Assembly (NCBI GenBank): GCA_016714765.1
Contig: JADKCF010000039.1
Location: forward strand, 1-17,237
Direction: 5' to 3'
Length of the DNA stretch: 17,237 nt
From: Saprospiraceae bacterium
Lineage (GTDB): Bacteria > Bacteroidota > Bacteroidia > Chitinophagales > Saprospiraceae
In this document: positions 16,544-17,237 of the stretch, piece after piece
Numbering within the stretch: position 1 is the stretch's first letter
Layout: every line of letters begins with the position of its first letter
Program-made: the position numbers and the translations under genes
The notes under the pieces: generated by a model
Told to the model about the DNA's origin: nothing
Database searches by the model: none
The model's input: the letters and a program-made list of their open reading frames with translations, nothing else

Positions 16544-16969
16544 CTAATTCGTCAATAGCTCTAAAAACTGATCTAAGTTCATTAAGACAACTTTAGGAAA
16601 ATTAATTTTTTCCAAAACATCAAAATGTTTATCATTTGTGACTAAAAAATTGGCATTTCCTGAGATATATGCATCTACAAATTTATTATCATCCTTGTCA
16701 ATTTCTATTAAATTCCAATTGAATTTTACTTCTGTTTGAAGTACGTAATTTGAGTTTAATAAAGCTTCTCCTATATTATTCGCAATAGAGTAACTATTTG
16801 TTTTCCTTTCAATTATTTCTATATATTCATTAAGAATGTCGTTACTTATTACCAGTTCCAATTTACCACTTAATATAGCATCGAAAACAGGTCTGTACTT
16901 AGATTTAGTTGGGATAGATACTATCAACACATTAGTGTCAAGAATAACCCTAATTGCTTTATCTATCAC
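16544..16969 (-). CDS. PIN-domain toxin (VapC-like, COG1569 type)
   Basis: 141 residues, intact. It begins MIDKAIRVILDTNVLIVSIP with the first catalytic Asp at residue 11, then ISNDILNEYIEII (Glu 48), IDKDDNKFVDAYISG (Asp 94/99) and FLVTNDKHFDVL (Asp 113). These four acidic positions form the PIN metal site expected of a ribonuclease toxin. It overlaps the upstream small gene by 11 nt (16959-16969), the usual antitoxin-first order. It lacks the shorter VapC layout and fits the 'putative toxin component, PIN family' group of Bacteroidota. Confidence 0.92.
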   Translation of the reverse strand: MIDKAIRVILDTNVLIVSIPTKSKYRPVFDAILSGKLELVISNDILNEYIEIIERKTNSYSIANNIGEALLNSNYVLQTEVKFNWNLIEIDKDDNKFVDAYISGNANFLVTNDKHFDVLEKINFPKVVLMNLDQFLELLTN

Positions 16970-17177
16970 TTCTCAAGTGTTCATATGCCCAATTTTCCAT
17001 AGTTTCTTGATTCCAATGATTTTCTTCCCACAATTTATCCATTTCAGAAGTAGCTTTCGAAGCGAAATAATTACTTAGAAGGGATTTTATTTCTTCCAGC
17101 TGATTATCTGGCACTTCAAAATGAAATGATTTTAATAATTGCATTTGAAGATTTGACAAAGGCTTAGTAGTGACCAA
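16959..17177 (-). CDS. Small antitoxin partner of the PIN toxin
   Basis: 72 residues, intact. It starts MVTTKPLSNLQMQLLKSFHF; a second Met at residue 12 is possible. It continues DNQLEEIKSLLSNYFASKAT and ends DKLWEENHWNQETMENWAYE then HLRSDR. The D-x-x-W-E-x-x-x-W end and the L-L-x-Y-F-A helix are typical of small proteins paired with PIN toxins in Bacteroidota; it has no named Pfam family that I can assign. The 11-nt overlap with the toxin gene supports a translationally coupled pair. The DNA upstream (17178-17237) is AT-rich, with no operator I can see. Confidence 0.8.
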   Translation of the reverse strand: MVTTKPLSNLQMQLLKSFHFEVPDNQLEEIKSLLSNYFASKATSEMDKLWEENHWNQETMENWAYEHLRSDR

Positions 17178-17237
17178 GACAATTTAATTTAAACATTCGA
17201 AACAATATTTTTGATAAGAAAGTTCCTTTAAATAAAA

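Overview
The window looks like an accessory region of an AT-rich Bacteroidota chromosome. The clues are a long secreted Sortilin/VPS10-type BNR protein, two DUF4143-type AAA ATPases, a Bacteroidota-like RAYT transposase, and poorly marked ribosome binding sites. Saprospiraceae or a neighbouring lineage is a guess only. Every gene I can support is on the minus strand. Almost every long gene is cut by single-base frameshifts, mostly at homopolymer runs, while the conserved motifs continue in the next frame. This points to uncorrected long-read errors rather than mass pseudogenisation, so I report full gene spans and note the breaks.

Layout by region. 1-62: probable start of a glycosyltransferase that runs off the left edge. 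179-1359: DUF4143 AAA ATPase, with 22/23-bp repeat arrays on both sides. 1983-3027: mannose-1-phosphate guanylyltransferase (GDP-mannose supply). 3080-4073: REP-associated tyrosine transposase (RAYT) bracketed by three REP-palindrome doublets. 4096-6345: selD and mnmH, a selenophosphate synthase and the tRNA 2-selenouridine synthase that uses its product. 6405-9597: secreted VPS10/BNR propeller protein of about 1060 residues.

10176-17177 is a defence and toxin-antitoxin neighbourhood. It holds a second DUF4143 ATPase, an AbiEi/AbiEii type IV pair with a 31-nt near-perfect palindrome upstream, a DUF433 antitoxin with a decayed DUF5615 toxin, an intact DUF433/DUF5615 pair, and a PIN toxin with its small antitoxin.

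The most striking feature is that these modules alternate with direct copies of a few dispersed repeat families (a GTGGCT...AGCCAC hairpin family, GACTAAA heptamers, a 133-bp tandem repeat, and a 'GGTCTATGACC' family). The result is a string of repeat-bounded cassettes. I found no tRNA, rRNA or CRISPR array. A poly-A/poly-C tract near 16327-16373 may mark an assembly problem.
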